Positions 44,803-55,356 of a stretch of DNA of 64,000 nt are shown piece after piece (positions within the stretch are counted from its first letter, which is position 1; every line of letters begins with the position of its first letter). The DNA comes from Lolium rigidum (Eukaryota > Streptophyta > Magnoliopsida > Poales > Poaceae). The notes beneath the pieces are model-generated. The model had not been told where the DNA came from. It searched no databases and saw nothing but the letters and a program-made list of their open reading frames with translations. The stretch spans positions 346,037,617 to 346,101,616 of the forward strand of contig NC_061513.1 in the NCBI RefSeq assembly GCF_022539505.1, read 5' to 3'. The position numbers and the translations under genes are program-made.

Positions 44803-45978
44803 ATGGCGTTCTACGACGAGGACGGCGCAGCCAACAACGGCTTCCCCCGCCGGTCGCTCCACGCGTGGGAGGGGCACCTCCTCCACGAGGCGGGGTACCC
44901 CTGCCCGCCGGACACGAGGCCTCCCGGCGGCGGCTGGCGGCTAAGTGCTGGCGGCGTACCAATTCCACCGCCGCCGCGGGGCCACGCCCTCGACGTCGCC
45001 ATCGAGGAGGCTCGGATGACGATGACGGATGAGGAGCGCGCCGAGCCACGCCACCACCCCGACAACTATAGGGCGTGGAACTCGTTCTTCCTCCAGCGGT
45101 GGGAGCGGGAGCTGGCGTCCTACGACGGCCCACCGCCTCCGCCTCCGCGCAACAACGCCGCGGGCAGCCGACGTTGGTGGAGCGCGCCGGAGAGGACGCT
45201 GGCGAACGTCCTCGAGCACATCGAGGGCGGCAACTTCCCGGTGCTCACGATGCCCCCTCCATCGAGGCCATCGGCGAGCCGCCGTCGGGAAACGTCCGGC
45301 AGCCACGGCGCATGGCTGCCGGCTCGTCGTCTTCCGGATCGGCGCCGAGGTCATCCTTGGCGCCGGTGAAGAGGGAGGAGGCGACGTCGCCTTCGACGCC
45401 GGTGCGCGTCAAGAAGGAGCCGACGTCTCCGCCGCCGACCGAGAGGGCGCAGCAGCCGGCGCCCTCGTCATCCGCGACCAGCCTTCCGCGCCGCGAGCGG
45501 CCGGAAGAAGACGAAGAAAGAGGCCGCCGCAAACCGGCTCGCCGAGGAGGAGGCGAAGCGCGCGGAGGACGCCGCGATGGCGGAGGCGATCGCCGAGTCG
45601 CTGCATGACATGGAGGAGGAGAAGCGCGCGGACGACGCCGCACCGGAGTGGGCCGGGCGCGGCCGGGAGCGCCGGGAGGCGGAGCGGCGGCGGCGGCCGC
45701 CGGACCTGGCCGCCGCACGCCAACTCGCCGCCCGCGCCGCTCCAACCGCCAACGACGATGTCGCGCGCTACCGCCGCTCTGCGACACCTCCATCCGGCGT
45801 CGGCCGTCCCCGTCGTCGACCTCGAGTCCTCCTCCGACGACCGGTACAAGCCATCCCCGGCCGGGGAGACGCCGGCTAGGGCAGCAGCAGCCAGGCCGCG
45901 CAGCCGAAGGGGAACGACGACGGCTCCGACGACGACGGCGGCGACTACACGGTGTTCTACCGCCATTTCGGCATGTAG
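44803..45978 (+). pseudogene. cargo ORF of the Harbinger-like element (unknown protein ending FYRHFGM)
   Basis: This is the third and only full-length copy. It begins MAFYDEDGAANNGFPRRSLH and has LHAWEGHLLHEAGYPCPP, EERAEPRHHPDNYRAWNSFF and LQRWERELASYDG, then ERTLANVLEHIEGGNFPVLT. A proline/serine middle includes VKKEPTSPPPT. An alanine/glutamate-rich helical part follows (EEEAKRAEDAAMAEAIAESL, then HDMEEEKRADDAA), and VPVVDLESSSDD leads to the end TVFYRHFGM at TAG 45976-45978. Frames change near 45255, 45440 and 45800, so it is decayed. I recognise it as a repeated grass protein family without known function. It could act as an accessory protein of the transposon or be captured host sequence; no DNA-binding domain is certain. 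Confidence 0.7.
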
Positions 45979-46190
45979 AGCGCCGTGTTTTAAAATTAGC
46001 GTTTGAATTCCCCTAGCCGAATTCGAAATATAGTCGAGTCGGCCTCTATGTATGAACTCCGCCCGTAATATAATAAATATCATTAAATTTAGTCTATATT
46101 CACCCGTTTTTAGCCGTAGTTTGTCAAGTTTCCGTTTTTTAAATTCGCATCGTCGACTTCGCCTGGGCACGCGGCTAGGAAACTACTACT

Positions 46191-46247
46191 TCCCACGCCA
46201 AATCTTCCTCCAATCCAGACGAAAATTTCGCCGGATTTGAGCGTGGG
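46191..46247. repeat. subterminal hairpin of the Harbinger-like element
   Basis: TCCCACGCCAAATC pairs with GATTTGAGCGTGGGGA across a loop containing ATCCAGACGAAAATTTCGCC. It matches the hairpin at 17497-17566 in sequence and distance from the right end. Confidence 0.8.
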
Positions 46248-46270
46248 GAGCGCCAACGAGTGGGATGCTC

Positions 46271-46541
46271 TCACACGCTGAAGCCGGAGGTTGCGAACGA
46301 CGCGTTCCTCCGGAGGAAAGCAAGCCTTTTCCATTTTTTTTTCAGGGGAAGCGTTATCACTTTTTATTTTATTTTGAGAGAATCACTTTTTTTAGTGAAT
46401 TCAATAGAGTAATCCCCACGCATGAAGGCCCATACAAAGAAGGCGGCCCAAGACCAGAAAATCTAGGCCTGCAGTCTCAGCCGCAGCCACGGCTTGCTTC
46501 CTACTGAGCACCGGCCACAAGCAGAAAGCGCCCGCATCGGC
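46271..46541 (+). promoter_or_regulatory. upstream region of the ceramidase-like gene
   Basis: This is the whole space between the Harbinger-like element end and the ATG. It contains AAGGCCCATAC (46427-46437) and GCGGCCCAAG (46443-46452), resembling plant site II/GGCCCA motifs common in TATA-less housekeeping promoters. No clear TATA box is seen. The assignment is by position. Confidence 0.4.
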
Positions 46542-49276
46542 ATGCATCTCGCCGCCGACTACCCCCATCGCGCCGGCGGCGGCCGCCTCGGCCTCGGCCC
46601 CCTCGCCGCCGCCGTGCTCCGTACCGAGAACCGTCGCCGTGCGATCGCAGGAGGCGCCGTCCTCGCCTCGGCGCTGCTGCTCGTCGCCACGCCACGCCTC
46701 CCCCACTCCCCGGCGCTCCACCTCTTCGCCGACATGCGCAACCTCCTCGGCGTGCCCAACACCCTCAACGTGCTCACCGCCTACCCGCTCCTCCTTGCCG
46801 GAGTACCGGGACTCGTCCTCTGCCTCTTCGGCAGCGGATGCTTTGGCATCAGGTGCGCCGTGCCCTTTCCTTCCCCTTTTGCGCATACCTGCTATCTGCT
46901 GAAATGTTTAGCTTAAAGAACTAAACAAGTGCATACTTTTTTTTCTCTTTCATAATATGCACCATTTCCGGAACTTTGTTGACTTTATTTGAAAATGGGA
47001 AGCGGAACCAATGTGTCAAACTCCCAGTAGCAGACGCTGAACAATATTAGGAACGAGGCACATCTAATCAATTATGCTTGATGCCTTAGGACAGAGTTCG
47101 TAGTGTGTACCTAGAAATTACGAGTTCATTAGTATCGCTGAAAGGGACGGTCTTGATTCACCATGAATCGGATGAGCCTCTAGCTCCACCAATTGAGAAT
47201 TTGAAATAATGCTCGAGTTAAATAAGAATATCACTGGCCCAGTGAAAATTGAAGTGTTTAGCTGTTACATTGAAAAATAAACCATGTTTTCATAGCTACT
47301 GCTGGTTTTATTGGTGATGTGCATCAGCTTTAAGAATCCTTTTTTTTTTAAACGAAGGCAAAAGCTTTGCCTTATGCATTAATTAAGAAGAAGGTGCCCA
47401 GTTTTTTAGAGGGAAATTGGGCAAATACAAACAGGGCCAAGCCCACCCAACAACAAATCAATAGGGACACGCCCACCCTCACCGATGACACATCGGAGAC
47501 CACAAACCGACGCCAACCACACAAACACAACCAACGGCGAACGGCTCCACCAAACTAGCTTTAAGAATCCTCACTCTTACAGTATACTCAAATATGGGTG
47601 ATGATTTAAATGCTCAGTTAAGATGTGTTTGGCTGAAAACTTACTGTTTGCAGAAAAAAAATCGTTTAATGCACAACTAATCACCTATTCACCTTGTGTC
47701 TTGCTGCCTAAAAAATTATGCTATAACTATCAAATGAACAAGCCAGAATAAAATGATAGTGTGCTCCTTGCATTCGGTTAAAAGTTTCATAGAGGACAAA
47801 TTTGTAGCTAAGATTTCTTACTTCAAGAAACCTTGTGTTCTCGTGTTCTCTTGAACGTGTCAAATGAATTGTACTGGTGTTTGATAAAATCTATGTCACT
47901 TTCTGGAAACTATGTAGTTTAAGGTGGGAGGCCTTGGGATGGTTCCTCTTCTATGCTGGGAATGTATGTGCAGCATTTGGCTCAGCTTACTATCACCTCA
48001 AGCCAGATGATGACCGGTTGATTTGGGACAGGTTGCCGGTATTCTAAACATTTCCTCTTTCTGCCATCTCCTGTCTGCTGTTTAGTTATTATCATTAACT
48101 CGTATTTTTGTCGTGAACTTATGGAGTGAGTTTACTGATAGTTTAACATCTCAATTACTGTTTATGTAATTCCTTTTCAAAGAATGCAGTTGTCCTAGTT
48201 ACATTTTTACATTTTAAATCCTAGCATTAACCATAGGCGAAAAATATCTGTATCTGGGTTTCCGTGTGAGTTTTGATCTGAATATTATTGTGCTATGTAT
48301 CTGATCTGGATATTCTGTTGGTGCATAAACCAATGGGATCAATGAATTTCTACTAACCTCTTGGGGATATGAATGTTTACTGGATGCTCTTGCAATGCAG
48401 ATGATGATGTCAGCCTCCTCACTTTTGTCTATATTAGTAATTGAAAGAGTTGATGAGAGGGCTGGGTTATCTTGTTTGATATCACTCCTGTCTCTCTTAC
48501 TCGTGAGCACTGCATGTGAAAGGTATAGACAAGTGTGACTCGTTGAGCTTTTTTGTTCTAATGTTGGTATCAAATAGATTCTGAAAATGTGTCCTATCCA
48601 ATGTCCTGTTCTGGCTGGTTTGCAGGGTTCTTGATGATATGCGTCTTTGGGTTGTTTTAAACTTGGTTCCTTGTGTTGTGATTCCTGCAATGCTATTCTT
48701 GTTCCCACCAAAGTATACTCACTCAAGATTTTGGTTTCTTGCTACGGGTAACAGTGAATACTCTAACGCATTGGGATTTACAAACCTTGAGAAACCCTTA
48801 TTTGATTGGCATCTTTGGTGCAGGCTTTTACCTACTGGCAAGATTTGAAGGCCTTGCTGACAGAAAGGTTTACAGTGTGAATAGATACTTCATTAGCGGT
48901 CATTCCTTGGAGCACCTTTGCTTTGCCATGGTTACCTTGATACTTACTGTGATGTTATCCTTCAGAAATATAAAGATCACCAGGTACCAATTTAACCAAT
49001 GTTCATTAGATTTAGATTCTTTGAAGAGCTGCATTATTGATGTTCATTAGATTTAGATTCTTTGAAGAGCTGCATTATTGAGTCACGGTGGTCAATTTTA
49101 TTTGGTAACTTGTTAGGTTTTCTTACTTGCTAAGGTTGGTCCTTTCTAAAGTAGACAGTGATAACTTTTAAGTGCATATTGGGAAATGCCTCTAGTTATA
49201 TATCGCATCTTCAAAACTCGAGCTATAAGCATCTGATTAATCTACAATTCTTCATCGTCTCCACAGGGACTCGTGA
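46542..49276 (+). CDS. ceramidase-superfamily (alkaline phytoceramidase-like) integral membrane protein
   Basis: Six exons (46542-46852, 47924-48038, 48401-48522, 48626-48747, 48824-48983, 49267-49276) join with GT-AG introns and consistent phases into 279 codons with no stop. The protein starts MHLAADYPHRAGG and has NLLGVPNTLNVLTAYPLLLA, then FGSAYYHLKPDDDRLIWDRL, DDMRLWVVLNLVPCVVIP and SVNRYFISGHSLEHLCFAMV. About seven hydrophobic segments fit a polytopic membrane protein. His128 (SAYYH), nearby Asp132-139 and the pair His250/His254 (HSLEH) match the zinc ligands of alkaline ceramidases (CREST family), which hydrolyse ceramides in ER/Golgi membranes. Substrate and localisation are inferred. 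It is the only intact-looking host gene here. Intron 1 holds a LINE fragment. An untested alternative is a non-ceramidase CREST member. Confidence 0.82.
47340..47556 (-). mobile_element. short LINE 3' fragment in intron 1, 14-bp target duplication
   Basis: On the minus strand it ends ATAAGGCAAAGCTTTTGCCT, then TTCGTTTAAAAAAAA, a LINE-type 3' end with A-run. AGCTTTAAGAATCC occurs on both sides (47326-47339 and 47557-47570). It lies in the first intron of the ceramidase-like gene, opposite to transcription, well away from splice sites. Confidence 0.9.
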
Positions 49277-49914
49277 CTATCGCCATACTGTTGCAGATTG
49301 TAACATCATATGTTCAGAGGAGGCCCTGCAGTGTCTGGATGAATCTGAAGAAACATAGATAGCTTTTCCATCTCCTTTTCATGGCGTGGGTGCCCATTGC
49401 TCCTCCTTCCCTGAAGTTTTCCAGATTGCTGATGGCAAAGACAGGGGCCGTGACATTATCTGATACGTGTGTTGATGTTGTGAGAATTGTTTGCGCTTTG
49501 AGGTTGTTAACTTGAAGATAGAAGAATTGTTGGACCAGTAGATCGCAATGTATAAATATTTCAGCTGTCACACAAGAATTATTGGCTAGCTCTGTTGATT
49601 ATGCAAGAGGATTGCAACCTGTAAAGATTTGGGTATGTCTATGTCTCCATACATTGAGATTTTCTTAAAGCCTCAATGGATTCAGAAAATGTAACCTCAG
49701 TTTAGTGAAAAGTGATTTAGCAGAACCTTAATTTTTTGTTGCAGATTGTGATTTAAAATAAAGATTTCAATTGTCACGCAATATGTTTATTACTCCAGTA
49801 GTATGAGTCGGGAGGGTTGAACTGCGATGATAGTTGGGAGTGGGACCAACTCGTAGATGTACTGTCGCCTTGGAGCAGCCGCTTCTCGCCCGCGCAACCC
49901 GCAGCGCCCGCAGC
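49277..49914 (+). other. 3' untranslated region and spacer after the ceramidase-like gene
   Basis: No ORF. AATAAAG at about 49757 and ATGTATAAATATT near 49550 are possible polyadenylation signals for the gene. The spacer leads into the PPR relic. Confidence 0.4.
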
Positions 49915-51540
49915 TTGCAGGTCTTAAACAAGGAGAGATGCTCCATGCTCAAGTATTAAAAAGTTGCTACAAACGGAATATTTGTGCCTCTGGAAACCTT
50001 TTTTTTTTTTGGCGAAAGGCAGACATGCTGCTGCTTTCATTGATCATAGAAGAAAGAATACATGGTATGTGGTACAGGTACGCTAGGCGCAAGACAAAAA
50101 AGACAACCGAGCAAGAAGCCCCAGCTTAAAAGAAACAAAAAAAAAAGATGAAGTGGTTGTCGTCAGTCTGGCTCTCTTGGTCTATTCAGGAGATCATGCA
50201 CAAGGATTCTTCCAGCAGCACACCAATCAGTTGTAGTCTCAATAATCTTGTAAAAAACCTGTGAAGGCGACTTTGACATTTGGTTGAAAATCCTATCATT
50301 GCGTTCCTTCCATAGCTCCCAGGAAACCACGGTGGCGATTGAATTGAACCGTCGCCTGGAAACCTTGTTCAACCCAACCACCTGCTCAGACCACCACTCA
50401 TCAATGGACAAAGCCTTGCACATGTCAGTCCTAGGAACCAAAAGGCAGCGGTTGAAGACAAGACCCCAGATTTGATGTGCAAAGGAGCATCCAAGAAGGA
50501 GATGCAGCGCAGTTTCATGGTGAATAAAACACAAGGGGCAGAATGGATTGTGAGGCATTCCTCGCTTCAACAAATTATCGGCAGTGAGACACCTCCCAAG
50601 TACAGTGAGCCAGACGAAAAACTGGCATTTGAGAGGTGCATCTGAGTCCCAGATAGTGCGATGATAGTTGGTCGCAATGCTACCCTCAAACTGAATATTG
50701 TAGGCCGACTGGACAGAGAAAACACCATTGTCGGTCCATTTCCAAGTCAAAGAGTCCCGAACATCCTCCTGAAGCTGAACATTCTGAAACCTACTTGACA
50801 TGTATGCGAAAAATGGTGGTCTTGAAGGCGCCTATTTGGTTTTCTGTACCATGCAAAAGTGAGATCTGAACTGTTGGAATTCAATGATGGGGGGATATGA
50901 GAATTCAGAAATGGCATTAAGTTATTTGGTGAAATGATTCTTGATGAGCTGCAACCTGACCAGGTAACTTACATTCCCCTCCTTTCAACATGCAGCCACT
51001 GTGGGACTAGTTGAGAAAGGAAAGTTCTATTGGTTTTGTATGATGACTGTTATGCCAGGGTTCAAGCACTACAGTAGAAGGGTGAGTTTGTTGGGTAGGG
51101 CAGGTTTATTGGTGGAAGCACTTGATTACTGATGAAATCCCCATTTGCCAATAAATGTCCTGGGCTATTGAGAATTCTGCTAAGCTCCTGTGTAGCATTA
51201 AAATATTTGTCCATTGGTGTTCTTGCTGCTGAACAGGCACTAGAGAAAGACCCAGATGACATGTCAAGTTGTCAACAAATATATTGCTTTCAAGCCTGGA
51301 TACTTCTGCAGGAAAATGGGATGTTCTAGCTGAAATTTGGAGAAGCATCAGAAGAATCATAATTGAGAAGGAACCTGGATTGAGCTGGATTGAGATTAAA
51401 AGATGCTTCATATTTTCTCTGCAGATGGTGAATGACATACTCAGATAGATGACTGTCATGGAGAGTTGCTTAGCCTTAAGGCATGCTTGAACTCGATAGG
51501 TCTGAAAATGAATTGTTTCCAAGTGGCTAAGTTTACGTGA
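49915..51540 (+). pseudogene. pentatricopeptide repeat (PPR) protein pseudogene, split by a LINE
   Basis: Before the LINE the codons read LAGLKQGEMLHAQVLKSCYK and NICASGNL, a typical PPR G-K-x-x-H-A-x-V-L-K-x-G block. After 50790 they read LDMYAKNGGLEGAYLVF, then WNSMMGGYENSEMALSY, HYSRRVSLLGRAGLLVEALD, SPFANKCPGLLRILLSSC, AAEQALEKDPDD and EPGLSWIEIK. The order PPR then E-type motif fits a plant PLS-class PPR protein (organelle RNA editing or processing). Several frameshifts and stops (for example near 50846 and 51130) plus absence of the N-terminal repeats make it dead. Confidence 0.85.
50000..50785 (-). mobile_element. 5'-truncated LINE fragment (zf-RVT end of ORF2)
   Basis: On the minus strand: WKWTDNGVFSVQSAYNIQF, LKCQFFVWLTVLGRCLTADN, CPLCFIHHETALHLLLGCSF and WELWKERNDRIFNQ to a stop near 50163. 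An A-run at 50000-50011 (T on plus) marks its 3' end. GAAACCT at 49993-49999 and 50786-50792 is the likely target duplication. The zinc-binding region frame is intact over about 210 codons. It interrupts the PPR relic exactly within the NLLDMYA motif. Confidence 0.9.
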
Positions 51541-52179
51541 ACCTATTTCAGTTAAAGATTATTTGACTTTCTTTCTTTGAGGACTGATGGTTGATGGAGA
51601 CCCTGGGGTGAGCTATATTAATATGAAAAAAAAATGGTTAATGTGTTTGTGCTGATGAGTGGAAGGACCATAATGCTCTAGAATATAGTTGTGAAAATAA
51701 GTTGCTGCCAAGTGGCCTAGTTGCGCTGAACAGAGAATTTAATAGCTTTCCTCTGTCCTGGCTACTAAACTGATTTATGATAAGATCTTGAATGTAAGAG
51801 TTTTAACAAAAAAAAGAAGGAAAAAGATTAATCATTTTTTAGGTGCGTTAGTTGCTTCTAGGAAGGACATGAACTGATGGATATTAAAGGATACAGGGCA
51901 AGATATCCCAAATCCTACATTTAAATTATTCTAACAGAAAAAAAAAGTTCAGCTTAACTATGGGCGTGAGCCAGTGTTGCATGTGTCAGTCAAACCCTTC
52001 CAATCAAGTCAACCATGTAAGCTGCCTGAGGTTCAATAACGAAGTAGTACTAACTAGATAACCCATATGGGTATAACTTTGCTGCAGCCTACAGAGTTGA
52101 CACAGAATTACATATAGACGAATCTACAAATTAACTAGAGCCATGCACCGTATTGTCCTCCTCTCTGCCGCAGTTGACT
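51541..52179. other. no gene seen
   Basis: AT-rich spacer with A-runs. The part next to 52179 may hold the 3' untranslated region of the minus-strand ORF at 52180. Nothing else is recognisable. Confidence 0.4.
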
Positions 52180-52596
52180 TCACGGACCAGGCCGGCGAGC
52201 ACTCTTATTAAGGAGGTGTTCATTCCACAGCATCGTGTTCAACTCCTGCATCCTGGCGAAGTTGGCATCGTACTCGGGATCCTCCTCCTCATCCTCATCC
52301 TCCTCCTCCTCCTCCTCGACGCAGCCCAGCTGCCGGTTGATCCAGTCGCCGTAGCTTTGCACGAAGTCCTCCATGATCCTCTTGCTACGGGCAGCCATCT
52401 CCTTGTACATCTGCCTTCTTTCCTCGATCCACTCATCCGACTCGTTCAGGAGCCTCGCCTCATGATGGGATTTGGTTAACCATTTATTTTTTAGATTTGA
52501 ACCTATTTAACCATTTTGTACGAAGGGATAATTAGGTTAACGATTTAGGTTATTTGGTTGGAAATGGTTAACCTTTGGTTATTGATGTTCGAACCA

Positions 52597-55356
52597 TCTT
52601 ATATTTACTAATTGAAGACTCCCTAGGAGACACCACGTTAATCCTAGAGGTTAAGAAATTTTGACCATCAGATTGATTTTTGTCACCGTTGGATGAAAGT
52701 TGATAGGCGTCCTCCCGTCCTACTCGCGCAAGTCGTCCTCTTCCTGGTATCTCCCCGTTATCGAAAACAAAAAAAGATTGAGGACGTCAGCTTATCCATG
52801 GTCTGGCGATGAAAAGTTCAATTTGCCATCCATCAAACCCCTCCGGCCGACCTCCGATCGATTTATCCAGGGCATGCTGCTGCGTCCCTGTAGCACCACT
52901 CTGCCCTCCATGACGTACTCTCTTTGATGTTTACTACAGCAGTGCAATCAATCGGAAGAAAACCAAGATCTGATCAAGAGTTGCACTAAGGTTCAATTCG
53001 TAATACAATCGATCGGGAGAAAAACCAAAGATCCGATCTGGACTGACAAAGAATCTTTTGCACCCAACGCATGAATACTCTCAGCTTTGAAGTTTGCATG
53101 ATGATATGATCCAACATCTCTTTCTAGGCCAATGAATTTCAAGGTAATTATTTTGTCCAGCCGGTAATTTGAAGGATACGGTCGTCTTTACTGGCCGGAA
53201 CTTTTTCCAGCAATTCGCTTGACCTGAGCACATCACTCACACATCATCCTACTACTACCGTCATGGATCAACTGATCTCAACTGTTGCTTACATCCAGGT
53301 GTGCTAACAGGAAAAGTGAACACAAGTATATTGATGTTTTTCTCCGTTTAGTTTGGGGGCAGAGCTGTGCTGGAGGTGAAGATGGGAAAAAATTAGAAGA
53401 AAGGATTGGAAAAGGTAAGGATATGAGGATGTCGAGCTGCCGGCACGTCGAGGTGACACTGGCGGCAGTATCATCTGGAGTTGAGCATGGGCAATGGAGT
53501 CTGCTAAATGGTAATCAGTGCCATCTTTCTTGATGTTTAAGCCTGGTAGTTGACCAATAATAATTCTGCACCTCTCATGTTTGGATCTTTCAATTATGTT
53601 GTTGCAAGGAGCTTTGAGACACTGGCGGCAGCTTCACCTGGAGTCGAGCATGGGCAATGGAGTCTGGTAAATGGTAATCAGTGCCATCTTTCTTGATGTT
53701 TAAGCCTGGTAGTCGACCAATAATAATTCTGCACCTCTCATGTTTGGATGTTTCACTTATGTTGTTGCAAGGAGCTTTGAGTTTATAGCGTATTTACGAT
53801 TTAATTCATTTTTGAAAATTATACAGAATGATCAAGAAGCTCCTGCTACATGTGAAAATAATAAGAAATATTTAGATGGTCAAGAAGAGAAAATTACGCA
53901 TCCAACTGTAAGATCACCCAGAAGGTGCAAAACTCTGAGCAATGAAAGACAAACGATCAGATAGAGAAAATTAATTGAAGGTGTGAGCTCTGAACCAAGT
54001 TTAGTATAAAGGATTTGGCATTATGTCAATTCAACTAGAATGTTTTCCTTCCAAAAACTTATATTGAGCTGAAGAGCCATCTACTTGCTGGATTTGGACA
54101 CATCTGGAGTGCAATCTGAGTGTCTCAAGTCAGAATGATTAAGTACAATGCTTATCCAGGCCATCGAGAGAAGTGTGATTTATATCACAGGAAGTACTAT
54201 TGATGTTTGGTATTATTTCACAGGCATGCTCTAACCTCAGCAAGAAATCTTTTGTCATGGCTCAACTGTACAAGAGGTTATTAAATTATTGTGAACTCAA
54301 TAGAGACAAGCATACAATTGTAGTACGGGTAGTACTTACTCAAAAAAAAAAATCTATGCTTTCTCTTCTTATTTCTTGGATTTAACTATTATCTTGATAT
54401 GCCAATGTTTTCTTACCAGAAATAACAATGTTTCTGTCAACCTTTTTTTCATGCGCAGAGGTGTTCACGTCCTATTTGTGCAGCAATTTTCCGTGGCGCT
54501 GGCTGGAATTGTCTCTCTGATTCAATCTCGAAAAGGTATAACCACAGACTATTTTAGGGACGATGGAGTTTAACTTAATTAGGATCATTGGTCGTTCATA
54601 GTAGGGACCTGCTAGATTTTGGTAAATTCGATTGCAAATAATCCAGCAAAACCTCAATGCCCCCGTTGTACTGAAATTTTTGGTCACTATATTATAATTT
54701 TGCAGAGCACCATGGTACATGATTATATAAGAGAAAATCAATTTAGTATGTTCAGAATCTTCATGCAAGAAGGACTAATTAACCAGTTACTAAATTTCAA
54801 GGTTACTTGAACGAGGTATGTATTTCTTTAATTCTACTTTTTGTCAAATTATCAAATATAGCATACACATATCAACAATCCACATTGTTAGAGCTATTTG
54901 TAGCTGCAGTGTAAGCATGGTGCTGCTGAAGACTCATACTTAAATTTTAGTTAGATATGCATGCTGCGAAAGCTAAAAGTCTTCTCTTTGTTTTCCGAGT
55001 GCAAATTGCAAATATGTTAACATTGCTCACCAGGTTCTCAATTAATTTTGTAACTTTGAGTCACGGTTGATCGAGTGTCATTGTTCCCGCGATAAAATAT
55101 TCAATGACCTTTTAGAGTTAATTATTAAAGATTGGATGTTCTCACACACTTTTTTTTCTCAATTCAAAGTTTCATGTGTGATGAAACAAAGAAATTAAAG
55201 ACATGACATACCGTAATTCGATTATTCTGCTACTTTTCCATGGGAAAGTAATTTCTCGGTTTTGAAACTCATAAGTGATAAAATCCATGGTTTACTAAAT
55301 AAATATAGACTCTCAATAAATGGGTAGCCCCGTGCGATGCACGGGTTGACGACTAG
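52597..55356 (+). mobile_element. Helitron (2760 bp) nested in the Mutator-like element
   Basis: The start is TCTTATATTTACTAATTGAA after host A at 52596. The end has the hairpin CCCGTGCGATGCACGGG, spacer TTGACGA and CTAG at 55353-55356, followed by host T. No Rep/helicase ORF is present. A 163-bp tandem duplication lies at 53455-53780. No captured gene is recognised. Confidence 0.78.
53455..53780 (+). repeat. 163-bp tandem duplication inside the Helitron
   Basis: The stretch GACACTGGCGGCAG... to GCAAGGAGCTTTGA occurs at 53455-53617 and again directly at 53618-53780, with a handful of substitutions. No coding sense is seen. Confidence 0.92.

Larger units (their letters stand above)
42432..45209 (+). 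repeat. tandem triplication, units of 929, 924 and 925 bp
   Basis: Units start with GCAACGTGGGTGGGTCCCAG at 42432, 43361 and 44285. Each contains the TATA region, ATG (42954, 43880, 44803) and about 135 codons, and stops inside the ORF at GACGCTGGCGAACGT. Only the third unit runs on into the rest of the ORF. The junctions share AACGT with the unit start. Units differ by scattered substitutions and one-base indels. Confidence 0.95.
42432..46270 (+). mobile_element. Harbinger-like element without transposase, carrying a cargo ORF
   Basis: The right end reads inward GAGCATCCCACTCG, almost identical to the Harbinger right end at 17583, and is preceded by the same hairpin. The left segment (CCGGACGGC, TTCGGCCCAGTCGCGCCCCC, GTTCCTCGTTTTCGTCCGGA) matches the region just inside the left TIR at 15550-15650. 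The left TIR itself is missing or replaced. Instead of a transposase it carries a different ORF, with a tandem triplication of the promoter side. Confidence 0.75.

Noticed and set aside
52030..52090. Possible third Helitron end (ACTAGATAACCCATATGGGT)
   Set aside because: The palindrome lies on the wrong side of CTAG for a Helitron terminus on the plus strand, and no matching 5' end was found for the minus strand.
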